DNA of 64,000 bases from Arthrobacter sp. V1I9 (GTDB taxonomy: Bacteria; Actinomycetota; Actinomycetes; Actinomycetales; Micrococcaceae): assembly GCF_030817075.1 (NCBI RefSeq), contig NZ_JAUSYU010000001.1, positions 3,596,001 through 3,660,000 on the forward strand. Reading direction: 5' to 3'. The notes beneath the pieces are model-generated. The model searched no databases. It was not told where the DNA came from and was given only the letters and a program-made list of their open reading frames with translations. Shown here in pieces: positions 45,393-54,342 of the stretch. The position numbers were made by a program, and so were the translations under genes. Each line of letters starts with the position of its first letter. Within the stretch, counting starts at the first letter, position 1.

Positions 45393-46664
45393 ATGCTGAA
45401 CCCGGAAACTGCGCGGCGCATTACCGACGCCGTGGATGCCGCCTTTGACCGCCAGCTTGAGTTCACCGCGGAGCTGATCCGGCATCCCTCGCTGAGGGCC
45501 GCCGAGGCCAGCGCGCAGGACCTGATGTTCGCCGAGCTGGAGTCCCGCGGCTTTGCCATGGACCGCTGGGCGCTCGACGGCGAAGCCCTGGCAACGCACG
45601 TGGGCTACGGGCCCAGCACGGTGGCCTTCGAGGATCTCACCAACGTGGTGGGCACCTATACTCCCCCGGAAGAAAAAGGCCGGTCGCTGATCCTCAACGG
45701 GCACATTGACGTGGTCCCCACCGGCCCCGAGGAGACATGGGAACGCAGCCCCTGGGACGCCGCCGTGAAGGACGGCTGGATGTACGGACGCGGCGCCGGT
45801 GACATGAAGGCCGGGCTCGCCGCCAACCTCTTCGCGTTCGACGCCATCCGCGCTGCCGGGCTGGCGCCGGCGTCCACCATCCATGTCCAGTCCGTGGTGG
45901 AGGAGGAGTGCACCGGCAACGGTTCCCTGGCCGCGCTGCAGCGCGGGTACGCGGCGGATGCCGTCATCATTCCCGAGCCGGAAGAGAACATGCTGGTGCG
46001 GGCCAATGTGGGGGTGATCTGGTTCCGGGTGCGGGTTTCCGGCAAGCCCACCCATGTCCGGGAAATGGCGTCCGGCTTCAACGCCATCGACGCCGCCTAC
46101 TCATTGATGGGCGCACTGCGGGAGCTGGAGGCCAAATGGAACGCCGACAAGGACAGCCACCGGTACTTTGAGGACGTTGACCATCCCATTAACGTCAACA
46201 TCGGCATGATCTCCGGCGGCGACTGGCCCTCGAGCGTGCCGTCCTGGTGCGAGTTCGATGTCCGTGCGGCCCTGTATCCGGGGGTCCCGGCCGCTGACGT
46301 GTGGGACGAGATCCAGGAGTGCCTCCGGGCTGCCGGGGCCGGGGAGTCGGTAGCGGTGTCCGCGGAGCGGACGGGCTTCTTCTCGGAGGGCTACGTCCTG
46401 GAGGAGGGCTCGGATGCGGAGGCGGCGCTGGCCGCTGCACACCAGGAGGTGTTCGGTTCTGTGTTGCAGAGCTTTACGACGCCGGGCTACCTGGATGGCA
46501 GGGTCTTCACCCTGTACGCGGGCATCCCCGCGCTGGTCTACGGGCCGGTATCCGAGGCGATTCACGGCTTCGATGAGCGGGTAAGCATCGAGTCGGTGCG
46601 ACAAGTGACCAAAACCATCGCACTGTTTATCGCCGACTGGTGCGGGGTAACCGAGGCAGCTTAG
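45393..46664 (+). CDS. M20-family deacylase (ArgE/DapE-like)
   Basis: 423 residues, SD AAGGAG. Metal ligands and catalytic residues are in LNGHIDVVPTGPEE, YGRGAGDMKAGLAANLFA and VVEEECTGNG; a dimerisation/lid domain occupies residues ~195-315. It cleaves an N-acyl or peptide bond from an amino acid. As third gene after amidohydrolase and MHS transporter, it may finish hydrolysis of the same acylated or cyclic amide substrate. A terminator follows. Confidence 0.85.
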   Translation: MLNPETARRITDAVDAAFDRQLEFTAELIRHPSLRAAEASAQDLMFAELESRGFAMDRWALDGEALATHVGYGPSTVAFEDLTNVVGTYTPPEEKGRSLILNGHIDVVPTGPEETWERSPWDAAVKDGWMYGRGAGDMKAGLAANLFAFDAIRAAGLAPASTIHVQSVVEEECTGNGSLAALQRGYAADAVIIPEPEENMLVRANVGVIWFRVRVSGKPTHVREMASGFNAIDAAYSLMGALRELEAKWNADKDSHRYFEDVDHPINVNIGMISGGDWPSSVPSWCEFDVRAALYPGVPAADVWDEIQECLRAAGAGESVAVSAERTGFFSEGYVLEEGSDAEAALAAAHQEVFGSVLQSFTTPGYLDGRVFTLYAGIPALVYGPVSEAIHGFDERVSIESVRQVTKTIALFIADWCGVTEAA

Positions 46665-46684
46665 TCTTTTTCGCGAACGCGAAA

Positions 46685-46714
46685 GGCGCCCGGCCACTGG
46701 CCGGGCGCCTTTTT
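46685..46714 (+). terminator. Rho-independent terminator
   Basis: Perfect 11-bp stem GGCGCCCGGCC/GGCCGGGCGCC with a 3-nt loop followed by TTTTT. Located 20 bp after the M20 stop, between convergent genes; an AAAG on the other side may let it work in both directions. Confidence 0.92.
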
Positions 46715-46724
46715 CGTGCGGTGT

Positions 46725-48008
46725 CTAGCGGGGGTCAAGCTCTCCCAGGCACAGGCTGCGGACGACGTCGGTGAGCACGAGCAGCCCGCTGACGATGTCC
46801 TGGTCCGTGGTGTACTCGTGCTCGTTGTGGGAAATGCCCTCAACCGACGGAACGAACAGCATCACCGTGGGCACAATGTCCTTCAGGTTCGTGGAGTCAT
46901 GCCCGGCCAGTGTCTTCACCCGCGTATAGGTGAATCCACGGTTCGCCGCTGTTTTCTCGGCAAGCGCCACACCTTCGGGCTGGTAGGGGGTGACGGGCCA
47001 GCAGTGGGACCCGGTCTTCCTGATCTCCACCCGCGCTGCCTGCTGGATGTGGTCGATGCGGTCGTGGAGAATTCGGTCGGCCTCGGCGAGGAGTTCCTCG
47101 TCAGCGGACCTGAGGTCAAGGAGCAAGGTCACCAGCGAAGGCACGACGACGGGCGAGTTGGGATGGACCTCAAGCTGCCCCACAGAGGTGTGGACGGCGC
47201 CGTCGGGAAAATGATCTGCGATTTCCCTCGCGGCCACCACCAGCATCGACGCGCCAAGGAGGGCGTCGTGCCGGTCGGCGATCACGGTTGAGCCGGTGTG
47301 CGCCTGCTCGCCGCGGACCTCGAATTCATACTTGTTGGCGGCCCAGTTGGAGTCGACGACGCCGATGGTGATCCCGTCGCGTTCCATGCTGCGGCCCTGC
47401 TGGATGTGGATTTCGGCAGCGTAAGCGGCCTTGGGCCCGCCACCCTGGCCGAGTGCGGCGGTGGCTTCCAGGGCCTCCCGCACGGTAACGCCTGCATGGT
47501 CCTTGATTTCCAGGACGTCCTCGGGCGCCATATTTCCGGTGTAGGCGGAGCTGCCCATCATCGACGGTTTGAACCGGCTGCCTTCCTCGTTGAACCAGTT
47601 GACCACGGCCAGGTTGTACCGGGGCATTGTCCCGCCGGCACGCCACTCCTCCCCGAGCCGGAAGGCGGCGTGGGCAGCGGCGAGGACGCCATAGGCACCG
47701 TCGTAGCGCCCGGCTGTTGGCTGGGAATCCAGGTGGGAGCCAACCAGCACGTACGGCGCACCGGGATTCAGTTCCAGCAGGCCGAACTGGTTGCCCACCT
47801 GGTCGAAGGAAACGTCCAAACCCTTGTCCCTCAGGAGGCCGGCCAGCCAGGCGCGCTGTTCCCCGTCGGAGGATGACCCCGCCTGCCGCTCCACTCCCCC
47901 ACCGGCCGTGGCACCGAAAGTGCATAGGGTGGCGAAGTCCTGCAGGAACACAGAGTCCGCTCCCGTGAACTTGGTGGGATCGGGTTCCGGCACAGCACCG
48001 TTGCTCAT
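46725..48008 (-). CDS. N-carbamoyl-L-amino-acid hydrolase (M20/AmaB type)
   Basis: 427 residues from ATG 48008 (SD AAAGGA). Zinc ligands lie in VLVGSHLDSQPTAGRYDGAYG, NEEGSRF, EIHIQQG and EYTTDQD near the C-terminus. The pattern is that of hydantoinase-associated carbamoylases and ureidoglycolate/beta-ureidopropionate-type amidases. It would release an amino acid from its N-carbamoyl derivative, matching a ureide or hydantoin theme in this region. The upstream 48009-48240 gap holds only a weak hairpin. Confidence 0.82.
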   Translation of the reverse strand: MSNGAVPEPDPTKFTGADSVFLQDFATLCTFGATAGGGVERQAGSSSDGEQRAWLAGLLRDKGLDVSFDQVGNQFGLLELNPGAPYVLVGSHLDSQPTAGRYDGAYGVLAAAHAAFRLGEEWRAGGTMPRYNLAVVNWFNEEGSRFKPSMMGSSAYTGNMAPEDVLEIKDHAGVTVREALEATAALGQGGGPKAAYAAEIHIQQGRSMERDGITIGVVDSNWAANKYEFEVRGEQAHTGSTVIADRHDALLGASMLVVAAREIADHFPDGAVHTSVGQLEVHPNSPVVVPSLVTLLLDLRSADEELLAEADRILHDRIDHIQQAARVEIRKTGSHCWPVTPYQPEGVALAEKTAANRGFTYTRVKTLAGHDSTNLKDIVPTVMLFVPSVEGISHNEHEYTTDQDIVSGLLVLTDVVRSLCLGELDPR

Positions 48009-48190
48009 GATTGCTTGTCCTTTGGGCTTGATCAATGGATTACACCATCGTGTCAGGGCCGTGCGCAGAAGGCACTGGGTCCGGACAACCAATCCGGCCG
48101 GCGGCATTGTGGGTGTGCACATTCCGTTGGGACGTCATCGGGGGCAGGGCCTTACTCGCATCTAGGACACCACGGCAGGTCAACGACCGC

Positions 48191-48216
48191 GGCTGGCCCC
48201 CTCCCAGGGGTCAGCC
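48191..48216. terminator. Weak hairpin after manD
   Basis: GGCTGGCCCC pairs with GGGGTCAGCC (one wobble) around a 6-nt loop, about 25 bp downstream of the manD stop on the minus strand. No T-tract, so only a possible terminator. Confidence 0.35.
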
Positions 48217-48240
48217 TGGGCTGAGTAACCTGCCGGCGGC

Positions 48241-49470
48241 TCACCAGTCGTGCACCGTGCCGTCGACCAGGCGGTTGTAGGGCAGGTAGGCCTGCTGGTA
48301 GGGGAAGGCCGCGGCGGCTTCTTCGTTGAATTCGACGCCGATGCCCGGCTCGTTGCCCGGGTGGAGGTAGCCGTCCACGAAGGTCATGGACTGCTGGAAG
48401 ACCTCGTTGGTTTTGTCCGAGTGCTGCATGTATTCCTGGATGCCGTAGTTGTGGATGGCTAGGCCCACGTGCAGCTGCGCGGCGAAGCCCACCGGGGAAA
48501 TGTCGGTGGGGCCGTGGAAGCCGGACTTGATCTGGTACTGCGCGGCGAAGTCCATGACCTTCTTCAACGGGCTGATCCCGCCGAAGTGCGTGGACGCGGC
48601 CCGGACGTAGTCGATCAGCTGTTCCTTGATGATGGTCTGGTAGTCGTACACGGTGTTGAAGATTTCGCCGATGGCCAGCGGGGTGGTGGTGTGCTGGCGG
48701 ACCAGGCGCAGGGCTTCCTGGTTCTCGGCCGGGGTGCAGTCCTCGAGCCAGAACAGGTCGTACGGTTCCAGCGCCTTGCCCAGCTTGGCCGCCTGGATCG
48801 GCGTCATCCGGTGGTGCCCGTCGTGCAGCAGCGGAATCTCCGGGCCGAACTCGTTCCGGACCGCCTCGAACACGCCGGGCAGGTGCCGCAGGTACGCGCG
48901 GGTGTCCCAGTCCTCCTCCAGGGGGAACGCACCCCGACCGGCGGGTTCGTAGTCATAGCGCTCACCGGAGGCCTGCGCCTGGGCGGCAACACCATAGACG
49001 GCCTTGATGCCCGGCACGGCCGTCTGGATCCGGATGGACTTGTACCCCAGTTCCAGGTGCTCCCGGACCGAATCGAACAGGGACGGAAGATCAGCACCGG
49101 AAGCGTGGCCGTAGGCGCGCAGCCCGTTCCGGGACGCCCCGCCCAACAGCTGGTACACCGGCATGCCGGCGAGCTTGCCCTTGATGTCCCACAGTGCCAT
49201 GTCCACCGCGGCGATCGCTGCCATCGTGACCGGGCCGCGGCGCCAGTACGAGGAGCGGTAGAGGAACTGCCAGGTGTCCTCGATCCGGTGCGGGTCCTTG
49301 CCGATCAGCAGCTGCGCAACGTGCTCCTTCAGGTACGCGGCAACCGCGAGCTCGCGGCCGTTGAGAGTGGCGTCACCGATACCGGTGACACCGTCCTCGG
49401 TGGTGATCCGGAGCGTCACGAAGTTGCGGGAGGGACTGGTCACAAAGACGTCGGCGGCAACGATTTTCAC
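48241..49470 (-). CDS. manD: D-mannonate dehydratase, enolase superfamily (RspA/ManD type)
   Basis: 409 residues, GTG start. Enolase-fold N-terminal cap begins [20 protein letters not shown]. Metal ligands are in [20 protein letters not shown] and LAIGEIFN, and the catalytic His in [11 protein letters not shown]. These match D-mannonate/D-gluconate dehydratases of the ManD group. It produces 2-keto-3-deoxygluconate for the kinase upstream. It is the last gene of the hexonate unit, 60 bp after kdgK. Confidence 0.85.
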   Translation of the reverse strand: MKIVAADVFVTSPSRNFVTLRITTEDGVTGIGDATLNGRELAVAAYLKEHVAQLLIGKDPHRIEDTWQFLYRSSYWRRGPVTMAAIAAVDMALWDIKGKLAGMPVYQLLGGASRNGLRAYGHASGADLPSLFDSVREHLELGYKSIRIQTAVPGIKAVYGVAAQAQASGERYDYEPAGRGAFPLEEDWDTRAYLRHLPGVFEAVRNEFGPEIPLLHDGHHRMTPIQAAKLGKALEPYDLFWLEDCTPAENQEALRLVRQHTTTPLAIGEIFNTVYDYQTIIKEQLIDYVRAASTHFGGISPLKKVMDFAAQYQIKSGFHGPTDISPVGFAAQLHVGLAIHNYGIQEYMQHSDKTNEVFQQSMTFVDGYLHPGNEPGIGVEFNEEAAAAFPYQQAYLPYNRLVDGTVHDW

Positions 49471-49530
49471 TGTGGATGCGGCTTTCTTGGTAGGGGAAAA
49501 GTGGGACAGGCCGAAGGCCTGCCTGCAAAA

Positions 49531-50520
49531 CTAACGCTGCGTAGTTCCGCCGGGGGTGGTTCCAAGCAGTGCAAGCTCCGCACGCGAGGGCAGGCCTTCC
49601 CAGTCCCCCGCAGTGCTGACGGCGAAGGCGCCGGTGAGGGCACCGCGGTGCAGGCGCCCGGGGACGTCGGCGCCGTCGAGCAGGGCGGACAGGTAGCCGG
49701 CGGTGAAGGCGTCGCCGGCTCCCACCGTGTCGATGCTGGTAACGGACACCGGCGGGGCATCCCACCGGCCGTCGGCGGTGTGGACGCTGGCACCGGCGGC
49801 ACCGCGCTTAACTACAACTTCCTGCACTCCAAGCCCAAGGAGCTCGGCCACCATCGCCGCTTCGCTGGAGGCCTGGTCATGCGTGCCGGTTGGCGCCGTG
49901 GCCACCAGGCCCAGTTCGTCGTCGGAAGCGATCAGGATGCCGGCGTGCCGCACCAGCGGTGTGAGCACCTCCCGCGCCTCCTCCCGGGACCAGAGCTTGC
50001 TGCGGTAGTTCACATCAAGGGACACCACCACGCCGTCAGCAGCGGCACGTTCGGCGGCGTGCTCCACGGCCTTCCGGGATTCGGGACTGAGGGCCGCCGT
50101 GATGCCGGTCAAATGGAGAATGCGGGGCCCTGCCTGGAGGGCGCTGTCGATATCCTCCGGGCACAGCGTTGACCCTGCCGAACCGGAACGGTAATAGAAG
50201 GCGCGGGTGACATCGGCGGTGCGCTGTTCGAGGAACATCACTCCGGTCCGGCGGGTCGCATCCTCCCGGTGCTGCAATCCAACCCCCTCGGCGCGGAGTT
50301 GGCGGAGGATGAATTCGCCGTGCGGATCGGCACCCACCACTCCGGCCCAGCTGACGCTGTGGCCTAGCCGCGCGACACCGACGGCAACGTTCGATTCGGC
50401 GCCGGCAACGTGCATGGACAGGGCGCCGCCGGCGGACAGCGGCCCCGCGGAGCGCAGCGAAACCATGGACTCGCCGAAGGTGAGGAGGTCAACGGAGGCA
50501 CGCCCGACGTCGGCAGTCAC
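49531..50520 (-). CDS. kdgK: 2-keto-3-deoxygluconate kinase (PfkB family)
   Basis: 329 residues. GTG start overlaps the aldolase stop (GTGA). PfkB features: GAESNVAVGVARLGHS near residue 40 and DTVGAGDAFTAGYLSALL with the catalytic Asp at ~265. Start FGESMVSLRSAGPLSAGG matches KdgK proteins. It phosphorylates the KDG produced by the two dehydratases, giving KDPG for the aldolase. Confidence 0.88.
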   Translation of the reverse strand: MTADVGRASVDLLTFGESMVSLRSAGPLSAGGALSMHVAGAESNVAVGVARLGHSVSWAGVVGADPHGEFILRQLRAEGVGLQHREDATRRTGVMFLEQRTADVTRAFYYRSGSAGSTLCPEDIDSALQAGPRILHLTGITAALSPESRKAVEHAAERAAADGVVVSLDVNYRSKLWSREEAREVLTPLVRHAGILIASDDELGLVATAPTGTHDQASSEAAMVAELLGLGVQEVVVKRGAAGASVHTADGRWDAPPVSVTSIDTVGAGDAFTAGYLSALLDGADVPGRLHRGALTGAFAVSTAGDWEGLPSRAELALLGTTPGGTTQR

Positions 50521-51191
50521 CGCAGGCTCTCCGCCGCGGCCCGGCCGTCATACTGGGTGGCGAGTGCAACGAAGCGGCGTGCCCGCTCGCGCATGGGAGC
50601 AAGGTCGCCGCCGGATCCGGCGTCGCCGAAAAGGGGGCCTCCCAGCCCCACCGCGATGGCACCGGCTCCCCAGTACCCCGCCGCTTCATCCAATCCCACG
50701 CCACCCACAGCGATGAACGGGATGTCCGGGAACGGGTCGCGCAGCGCCTTGAGGTAACCCGGCCCGCCGATGGAGGCGGGGAAAAGCTTGACCGCGGCGG
50801 CGCCGCGGTTCATGGCCTCGTACGCCTCGCTCGGGGTGAGGGCTCCAGCCAGGACGGGGATGCCCCGGCCGGCCGCCTCCTCGATGGACGGTGCCAGGGA
50901 CGGCGTGACGATGAACTGGCCGCCGGCCGCAGCAACGTTGTCCACGTCCTGCTTTGTCAGCACCGTCCCGGCACCCACGAAGCAGCCAACGGGAGCGGAT
51001 GCCCGCACCTCGCTGATCGCGTCCAATGCTCCCGGCGTGGTGAGGGCGATTTCAACGTACTGGAAGCCCTCCTCCATCGCGGCAAGCGCCGCCCGTCCGG
51101 CGGCCGGTCCGTCGTTGCCGCGGACGATCGCCACCAGTCTGGTCCGGCGCACGCCGGCCAGCAGGGCGTCGGGGGTCAGGGGGTTCTCCAT
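50517..51191 (-). CDS. eda: KDPG/KDPGal aldolase
   Basis: 224 residues from ATG 51191 (SD AAGGAG, 12 nt spacing); an ATG at 51224 gives an 11-residue extension. TIM-barrel aldolase: VAIVRGND, VEIALTTPGALDAI (catalytic Glu), FVGAGTVLT, IVTPSL, and the Schiff-base lysine in AVKLFPASIGGPGYLKAL. It cleaves 2-keto-3-deoxy-6-phosphogluconate or -galactonate to pyruvate and glyceraldehyde-3-phosphate. Confidence 0.92.
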   Translation of the reverse strand: MENPLTPDALLAGVRRTRLVAIVRGNDGPAAGRAALAAMEEGFQYVEIALTTPGALDAISEVRASAPVGCFVGAGTVLTKQDVDNVAAAGGQFIVTPSLAPSIEEAAGRGIPVLAGALTPSEAYEAMNRGAAAVKLFPASIGGPGYLKALRDPFPDIPFIAVGGVGLDEAAGYWGAGAIAVGLGGPLFGDAGSGGDLAPMRERARRFVALATQYDGRAAAESLR

Positions 51192-51247
51192 ACTCGGCTG
51201 CTTCTCCTTGAAAGGGGTGTTCATGTCCGTGTCCACGGTTCGGGCCG

Positions 51248-52396
51248 TCACCATTCGGCGAAAGCGCCGTCCGGCTGGCGCCACACCGGGCCGCGCCAGG
51301 CGTGCCCGCGTTTGTCTGCGGCACGGACCACAGCTTCGTCGATTTCGATGCCGAGGCCGGGGCCGGTAAGACGTTCGATGTGTCCGTCCACAAACTTCAG
51401 CGGCGTTTTGTCCACCACATAGTCCAGGACCTCTGCGCCCTGGTTGTAGTGAATGCCGATGCTCTGTTCCTGGATGAGGAAGTTGGGGGTCGCGAAGCCC
51501 ACCTGAAGGCACGCGGCGAGTGCCAGCGGACCCAGCGGGCAGTGCGGCGCCAGCTGCACCTCGTAGATCTCGGCCAGCGAGGCGATTTTGCGGACCTCGG
51601 TGATGCCGCCCGCGTGGGAGAGATCCGGCTGGGCCACGGCGATGCCGGCCTGCAGTGCCGGCAGGAATTCCTGCCGGCTGTAGAGCCGCTCACCGGTGGA
51701 GACCGGCGTGGTGGTGGACGAGGTGAACTCGCGCAGGAGGTGCGTGTTTTCCGGGACCACGGGTTCTTCGAGGAAGAAGGGCCGGTAGGTTTCCAGCAGC
51801 GGCGCCACGCGGCGGGCATTGGCCAGGCTGAAGCGGCCGTGGAAGTCCACCGCGACGTCGCGGTGTTCGCCGAGGACTTCGCGGGCGGCAGCGACCCGGC
51901 GGACGACGCCGTCGATCTCGGCCACGGAGGCGATCGGGCTCATCCGGCCGCTGGCGTTCATCTTCACCGCGGTGAGGCCAACCTCCAGCTGCGCGCTGAT
52001 CTGGTCGGCCACCTCGTTGGGTTCGTCGCCGCCTACCCAGCCGTACATCCGGATCCGGTCCCGGACGTGGCCGCCGAGGAGCTGGTGCACGGGCGCGTTG
52101 AAGTACTTGCCGGCGATGTCCCAGAGGGCCTGGTCAAGGCCGGATACGGCGCTGGCGAGGATGGGTCCGCCGCGGTAGAAGGACCCCTTGGTCATCACCT
52201 GCCAGTGGTCTTCGATCCGGAGCGCGTCGTTGCCGATCAGGAATTCGGCGAGCTGCTCGACGGCGGTGCGCACCGTTTCGCTGCGGCCTTCGCACGTCGC
52301 TTCGCCCCAGCCGACGATGCCGCTGTCGGTTTCGATCCGGACGAAGAGCCAGCGCGGGGCGACGAGGAAGGTTTCAATCCTGCTGATGAGGGTCAT
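51248..52396 (-). CDS. dgoD: D-galactonate dehydratase-type enolase-superfamily enzyme
   Basis: 382 residues from ATG 52396. N-terminal LISRIETFLVAPRWLFVRIE and GWGEATCEGRSETVRTAVEQ are DgoD-like. Metal ligands: Asp in VAVDFHGRFSL, Glu in PFFLEEPVV, Glu in VSTGERLYSR; the His in LAPHCPLGPLALA is catalytic. It converts galactonate (or a related aldonate) to 2-keto-3-deoxygalactonate. The position between the ABC permease genes and eda supports a sugar-acid dehydratase; galactonate specificity is from family similarity. Confidence 0.87.
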   Translation of the reverse strand: MTLISRIETFLVAPRWLFVRIETDSGIVGWGEATCEGRSETVRTAVEQLAEFLIGNDALRIEDHWQVMTKGSFYRGGPILASAVSGLDQALWDIAGKYFNAPVHQLLGGHVRDRIRMYGWVGGDEPNEVADQISAQLEVGLTAVKMNASGRMSPIASVAEIDGVVRRVAAAREVLGEHRDVAVDFHGRFSLANARRVAPLLETYRPFFLEEPVVPENTHLLREFTSSTTTPVSTGERLYSRQEFLPALQAGIAVAQPDLSHAGGITEVRKIASLAEIYEVQLAPHCPLGPLALAACLQVGFATPNFLIQEQSIGIHYNQGAEVLDYVVDKTPLKFVDGHIERLTGPGLGIEIDEAVVRAADKRGHAWRGPVWRQPDGAFAEW

Positions 52397-52403
52397 CTGG
52401 TGC

Positions 52404-53285
52404 CTAGCCCTTGGTCGCACCGGCCGTGAGGCCGGAGACGATGTACTTCTGCGTGAAAAGCGCAATGATCATGATCGGAATGGTGACCACCGTGGCCGCC
52501 GCCATCAGCCCGCCCCAGTCGATACTGGCGTAGGACACAAAGTCGAAGATGGCGACCGGCAGTGTCTTGGTACTGGCGCCGGAGAGCACCAGGGCAAACA
52601 TGAAGTTGTTCCAGGAAAAGATGAAGGAAAGGATCCCGGCGGTGGCAATTCCGGCGACGGAAAGCGGCAGCGTGATGCGGCGGAAGGCGCCGATCGGCGT
52701 GAGGCCGTCCACCTGTGCGGACTCCTCCAGTTCCAGCGGCAGGGAATCAAAGTAGCTCATCATGATGTAGACAATCAGCGGCAGCGCAACGAACATGTGG
52801 CTGAGGATCAGCACCTCGAAACGGCCCACCATCCGAAGGTTGGAGAACACGTAGTACCAGGGCACCAGCAGCGAAACGCCGGGGATCACGCGGGCCATCA
52901 GGACCACGAGGGCCGAGCGGTGCATGGTGAAGCGGCTCATCGCGTAGGCCGCGGGAACTCCAAGCACGATCGACAGCGCCGTGGAAACGAAGGCCACCCA
53001 GAAGCTGTTAAAGATGAAGACAAAGTAGTTGTTCCGCTGGAGTACGTTGGCGTAGTTCTCACCCGTGGGTGTGAAGAACAGGGCTTTGCCGGTGTCGTAG
53101 ATGTCCACGTTGGTTTTGAGTGAGGCAAGGAACATCCAGAACAACGGGGCGATGAGGAACAGCACCACGGCAATGAGGGCCGCGACCCGGAAGACCTTGT
53201 AGAGCCTTGTGGACAAGGGCTTCCGACGGCGGCGAAGCACCTGGGGCTCTCCGGCGGACGTTTGGCTTGGGGTCAGGACGGTCAT
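52404..53285 (-). CDS. ABC sugar permease, MalG/UgpE type
   Basis: 293 residues from ATG 53285, which overlaps the stop of the other permease gene (ATGA). Six membrane helices; the ABC-permease EAA-type loop is at YFDSLPLELEESAQVDGLTP. It forms the membrane channel with the next subunit and takes substrate from the lipoprotein. N-terminal ~30 residues are basic and cytoplasmic. Confidence 0.9.
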   Translation of the reverse strand: MTVLTPSQTSAGEPQVLRRRRKPLSTRLYKVFRVAALIAVVLFLIAPLFWMFLASLKTNVDIYDTGKALFFTPTGENYANVLQRNNYFVFIFNSFWVAFVSTALSIVLGVPAAYAMSRFTMHRSALVVLMARVIPGVSLLVPWYYVFSNLRMVGRFEVLILSHMFVALPLIVYIMMSYFDSLPLELEESAQVDGLTPIGAFRRITLPLSVAGIATAGILSFIFSWNNFMFALVLSGASTKTLPVAIFDFVSYASIDWGGLMAAATVVTIPIMIIALFTQKYIVSGLTAGATKG

Positions 53286-54235
53286 TTGCTTACCGCTTTC
53301 TTGCGCATGGTCAGCAACCACATCGAGCCGATGATGATCATGAAGAACAGGATCAGGACGGCAGAGGACAGCCCGTACTGGTTGTAGTCGAAGCTCAGGC
53401 CGTAGGCGTAAACGTTCAGGGTTTCCACCTCATTGAAGGATCCGCCGCCTTTGCCCTTGGTGGCGTACAGGATGTCGAAGGTCTTCAGGGCATCGATGCC
53501 GCGGAGCAGGATGGCGACAATCACGGTGGGCATCATGAGGGGAAGCGTGATGTAGAAGAAGCGCTGGAAGGCGTTGGCGCCGTCCACCCGGGCGGCCTCG
53601 TCCGGCTCATCGGAGAGTGATGTCAGGCCGGCGAGAAGGATCAGCACCACCATGGGGGTCCACTGCCAGACGTCCATAAAGATGGTGGTCCCGAGTGCGG
53701 TGTCCTGGCCGGAAAGCCACGGCTGCGGCGGGATGCCCACCATGCCCAGCAGCTGGTTGGCGAAGCCGATGTTCGGGTCGAAAATCAGGCGCCACATCAT
53801 GCCGACGGCAACTGGGGTGGCCACCAGGGGAAGCAGGATTGCCACCCGGACCCACTTTTCACCGCGGAAAGGACGCCAGAGGAGCAGTGCGATGCCCATG
53901 CCGAGCACCACCTCGCAGACCAGGGCAACACCGGTGAAGGTCAGCGTCCGGCCCACCGCCGGCCAGAACCGCTCGGTGTCAGTAAGGACAGCGAGGTAGT
54001 TCTGGAAGCCAATGAACTCTGTGGCGGCGCGGACGGAGCCCTGTGAGTCGGTAAGGCTCAGGTACAGGGTCCACACCAGCGGGAAGACGATCAGGATCCC
54101 GACGAAAATCATCGCGGGGGCCGCAAAAAGCCATTTGCGGTGCCGGTTGGACCAGGCGGAGACGTTCCCCGCGAAGCTGGGAGGGCGGCCGGCGCTGCGG
54201 GCGGGAGCGCTGCGGGGAGCGTTCGTTACGGACAT
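53282..54235 (-). CDS. ABC sugar permease, MalF/UgpA type
   Basis: 317 residues. Six helices; the EAA-type loop is near SLSDEPDEAARVDGANAFQR. First permease of the hexonate importer, followed by the MalG-like partner. No ABC ATPase gene adjoins them, so an MsmK/UgpC-type shared ATPase encoded elsewhere is needed, a common arrangement in actinobacteria. Confidence 0.9.
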   Translation of the reverse strand: MSVTNAPRSAPARSAGRPPSFAGNVSAWSNRHRKWLFAAPAMIFVGILIVFPLVWTLYLSLTDSQGSVRAATEFIGFQNYLAVLTDTERFWPAVGRTLTFTGVALVCEVVLGMGIALLLWRPFRGEKWVRVAILLPLVATPVAVGMMWRLIFDPNIGFANQLLGMVGIPPQPWLSGQDTALGTTIFMDVWQWTPMVVLILLAGLTSLSDEPDEAARVDGANAFQRFFYITLPLMMPTVIVAILLRGIDALKTFDILYATKGKGGGSFNEVETLNVYAYGLSFDYNQYGLSSAVLILFFMIIIGSMWLLTMRKKAVSK

Positions 54236-54342
54236 GGTTCACCTAAGGAGTTTGGGGGGAGCGGTGCGCGGCGGGACGGCAACGGGGCTGCCGTCCCGCC
54301 GGGCTGTGGTGCAGGCTGCAGGCGCGCAGGGCGCCTGTGGCA

